Positions 62,353 to 64,000 of a stretch of 64,000 nt of DNA are shown one piece after another. Origin of the DNA: Shimia sp. CNT1-13L.2 (GTDB lineage Bacteria > Pseudomonadota > Alphaproteobacteria > Rhodobacterales > Rhodobacteraceae); NCBI RefSeq assembly GCF_024331145.1, contig NZ_JANDJO010000004.1:186001-250000 (forward strand), read 5' to 3'. The notes under the pieces are model-generated. The model was not told where the DNA came from, ran no database searches, and worked only from the letters and a program-made list of their open reading frames with translations. Position 1 is the first letter of the stretch, and every line of letters begins with the position of its first letter. A program made the position numbers and the translations under genes.

Positions 62353-63168
62353 CTATTTCTGCTTGGCCCGACTCTGCTTTTGTTCCCACTGCACACGCCG
62401 TATCAGGCCGGAATGGAACATTGCCGGAGTTTCCGCACATTTTTCGATCAGGAGCTGCCCTGGAATCAGGCTGTAGCCGAAGAACTCCATGAGAGACTCG
62501 TGTTTCGAAAGCACGGCGTTTACCTGCTCCCACTCCGAAAAGGACAGAAACGCATGGTGGCGCGGCGACAAATCCATGATTTCGGAGAGCGGATCATTGC
62601 CTTTACCGGCAATGGTTTCCCGCGCCTTGACCTCAAGTCCGAGCGCCCGATTCACAATGGTCGGATCTTCGCAAAAGTCCTCGTAGCGCATACGTGGAAA
62701 CTCGGGGTGTGCCTCGCTTCCCTCTTTCAGAGCTTGCGCTCTCAGTACCCAGGACTCTGCCGCCCTTGCCAACATGGGCGGTCGAAGCGGCGGAGTGTTG
62801 TAGTTGAAAAGAATCGACGCGATGAAGCTGTAGGGGCTGGCGATTGAAAACAGGCAACGCGCCTCTTCGCCAAAAGAGTTCAAAATCGACGTCACCCGCA
62901 AGATGTTTGGCGGCGAGCACTCGATAAACAGGTCTTTCCCGGCCTGCCGCGCCAAGTCGCTCCACGCGTCCCTGATTTCCGGCCAGGGCATGTCGTGGTC
63001 GGCCTTCCACTGATCTTTGCGCATGATCTTACGAACGCCGGGTGCCATCTGACCTTCGTTATTTCCAAAGGGAGGCAGATAGCCGTTTGTTTGGGTTTCA
63101 AGATATTGGCCAATGATAGTCGAGCCGGAATTGTTGGGACTAAACAGAAAAAGGAATTTTATCGACAT
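62353..63168 (-). CDS. Sulfotransferase-like P-loop protein
   Basis: 271 aa. The N-terminal FLFSPNNSGSTIIGQYLE resembles the 5'-phosphosulfate-binding loop of PAPS sulfotransferases, and RMRYEDFCEDP matches the later RYEDL-type motif of the family. The PAPS 3'-phosphate site (RNP) is not obvious. GC is lower than in the flanks, most clearly at the 5' end (63061-63168), which suggests acquisition. Acceptor unknown. Confidence 0.6.
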   Translation of the reverse strand: MSIKFLFLFSPNNSGSTIIGQYLETQTNGYLPPFGNNEGQMAPGVRKIMRKDQWKADHDMPWPEIRDAWSDLARQAGKDLFIECSPPNILRVTSILNSFGEEARCLFSIASPYSFIASILFNYNTPPLRPPMLARAAESWVLRAQALKEGSEAHPEFPRMRYEDFCEDPTIVNRALGLEVKARETIAGKGNDPLSEIMDLSPRHHAFLSFSEWEQVNAVLSKHESLMEFFGYSLIPGQLLIEKCAETPAMFHSGLIRRVQWEQKQSRAKQK

Positions 63169-63186
63169 GCGAACGTGCCTCGAAAA

Positions 63187-63211
63187 TGGAAAACGGGGCC
63201 CGAAGGCCCCG
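63187..63211 (-). terminator. Rho-independent terminator of gltB
   Basis: On the minus strand CGGGGCC-TTCG-GGCCCCG followed by TTTTCC: a UUCG tetraloop stem with a T run, eleven bases past the gltB stop. Confidence 0.9.
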
Positions 63212-63222
63212 CCAAAATTCCT

Positions 63223-64000
63223 TTATTCTGCCGGAACAGCTTCCGGCTCTTCCGAAAGCGGCGCCGGCAGGTGCGCCAGCATTTCCTTCGGACAGACCTG
63301 AAGGAAGTTGGCCTTTTCGATATCCCAGTGTTGAAGGATATCCGCACCCTTGCGGCTACCGGTTTCCGCGACATGGCGTTCGATCAGGCCCTTGAGCTGA
63401 TCTTCCCAGTGCTGCACCGCGACCGGACAGGTCACCAGCGTCTCGAGGTTCATCATGTCGGTTGCCTTGCCTTCCGGATCGTAGAGATAGGCCATGCCAC
63501 CGGTCATACCCGCGCCAAAGTTGGCACCGATCGAACCGAGGATCACGGCAACGCCACCGGTCATGTATTCGCAACCACACGCGCCGCAGCCTTCGATGAC
63601 CACCTTGGCGCCCGAGTTCCGCACCGCGAAACGTTCGCCTGCACGGCCTGCCGCAAAGAGGAAACCATCGGTGGCACCGTAAAGCACCGTGTTGCCAATG
63701 ATGGTATTGTCTGACGCGGTCAACGGGCTGGCCATCGGCGGGCGCACAACAACCGTACCACCCGACAGACCCTTGCCGACATAGTCGTTTGCATCGCCCG
63801 AAACCTCGATCTTGAGGCCCGGAGCCGCGAAGGCACCAAGAGACTGACCGGCAGACCCGGTGAGTTTCACCGTCAGGTGATCCTCTTGCAGCGCGTTGCG
63901 CATGCCGAAGTTGCGGACGATATGCGAGGACGTGCGCGTGCCCACGGTGCGGTGCGTGTTCTGCACCGCATAGGACAGCTGCATCTTTTCACCGTCTTCA
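63223..64000 (-). CDS. gltB: Glutamate synthase large subunit, 3' end (partial)
   Basis: The open frame continues past the window edge; about 258 C-terminal residues are visible. They form the parallel beta-helix GXGXG domain of the NADPH-dependent large subunit (GSAGQSLGAFAAPGLKIEVSGDANDYVGKGLSGGTVVVRPP, then NTVLYGATDG, GVAVILGSIGANFGAGMTGGMAYLYD). GltBD makes glutamate from glutamine and 2-oxoglutarate. The C-terminus QVCPKEMLAHLPAPL is family-like. An apparent ATG at 63984 is internal. Confidence 0.95.
   Translation of the reverse strand, partial: EDGEKMQLSYAVQNTHRTVGTRTSSHIVRNFGMRNALQEDHLTVKLTGSAGQSLGAFAAPGLKIEVSGDANDYVGKGLSGGTVVVRPPMASPLTASDNTIIGNTVLYGATDGFLFAAGRAGERFAVRNSGAKVVIEGCGACGCEYMTGGVAVILGSIGANFGAGMTGGMAYLYDPEGKATDMMNLETLVTCPVAVQHWEDQLKGLIERHVAETGSRKGADILQHWDIEKANFLQVCPKEMLAHLPAPLSEEPEAVPAE

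Overview
The window looks like a chromosomal segment of a marine Rhodobacteraceae (Roseobacter-group alphaproteobacterium). The evidence is high GC (roughly 60% by eye), the petP-petR pair beside ilvE, an xseB-ispA-dxs isoprenoid block, a hedgehog/intein (Hint) protein, an FeS-type photolyase, and several gene sets for quaternary amines with GlxA-type AraC regulators. I see no tRNA, rRNA, insertion sequence, prophage or CRISPR array, and no gene-free stretch longer than 300 bases.

Left part (1-17 kb): an isopenicillin-N-synthase-like oxygenase; a lower-GC MarR-GNAT fusion with a perfect palindromic operator over its start; a four-gene catabolic operon (GntR regulator, DapA-like lyase, aldehyde dehydrogenase, FAD oxidoreductase) divergent from a GlxA regulator; a THUMP RNA methyltransferase; the thiBPQ thiamine importer behind a TPP riboswitch; aroC; an AEC transporter; matB; and a DMT transporter.

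Middle (17-38 kb): ilvE, petP-petR, a secreted orphan, and an operon running from a histone-deacetylase-family gene through xseB and ispA to dxs. Next come an SDR-fold protein, a methyltransferase, and an operon (acyl-CoA dehydrogenase, SelW-like protein, NDP-forming acyl-CoA synthetase, carnitinyl-CoA dehydratase, DUF1810) that fits gamma-butyrobetaine/carnitine breakdown as CoA thioesters. After that lie a class II aldolase with two tandem sterol-desaturase-family membrane enzymes under a divergent LysR regulator, and a 757-residue RTX protein made almost wholly of nonapeptide repeats.

Right part (38-64 kb): ade-amn purine salvage, HU, a cysteine-rich Crp/Fnr regulator divergent from a CBS protein with an FNR-like box between them, an EamA transporter, a split DsbD system (ccdA plus thioredoxin), and a LysR regulator. 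A demethylation cluster follows (non-pyrrolysine MttB homologue, atypical enolase-superfamily protein, dimethylglycine-dehydrogenase-like FAD/GcvT fusion, GlxA regulator). Then a repair group (glutathione peroxidase, msrB, msrA, FeS photolyase), the Hint protein, an unpaired HyuA-like subunit, queG, a glutathione S-transferase, mtgA, a DUF4189 protein, a sulfotransferase-like gene and the 3' end of gltB.

Two signals are not explained by ordinary gene annotation. The 9-mer TAGAGACTG occurs at seven places, three of them as the 13-mer ATTAGAGACTGAT, and inside genes it brings codons that are rare at this GC. Separately, five convergent gene pairs end in a 4-base overlap, CTAG or TTAA, that gives both genes their stop codon.
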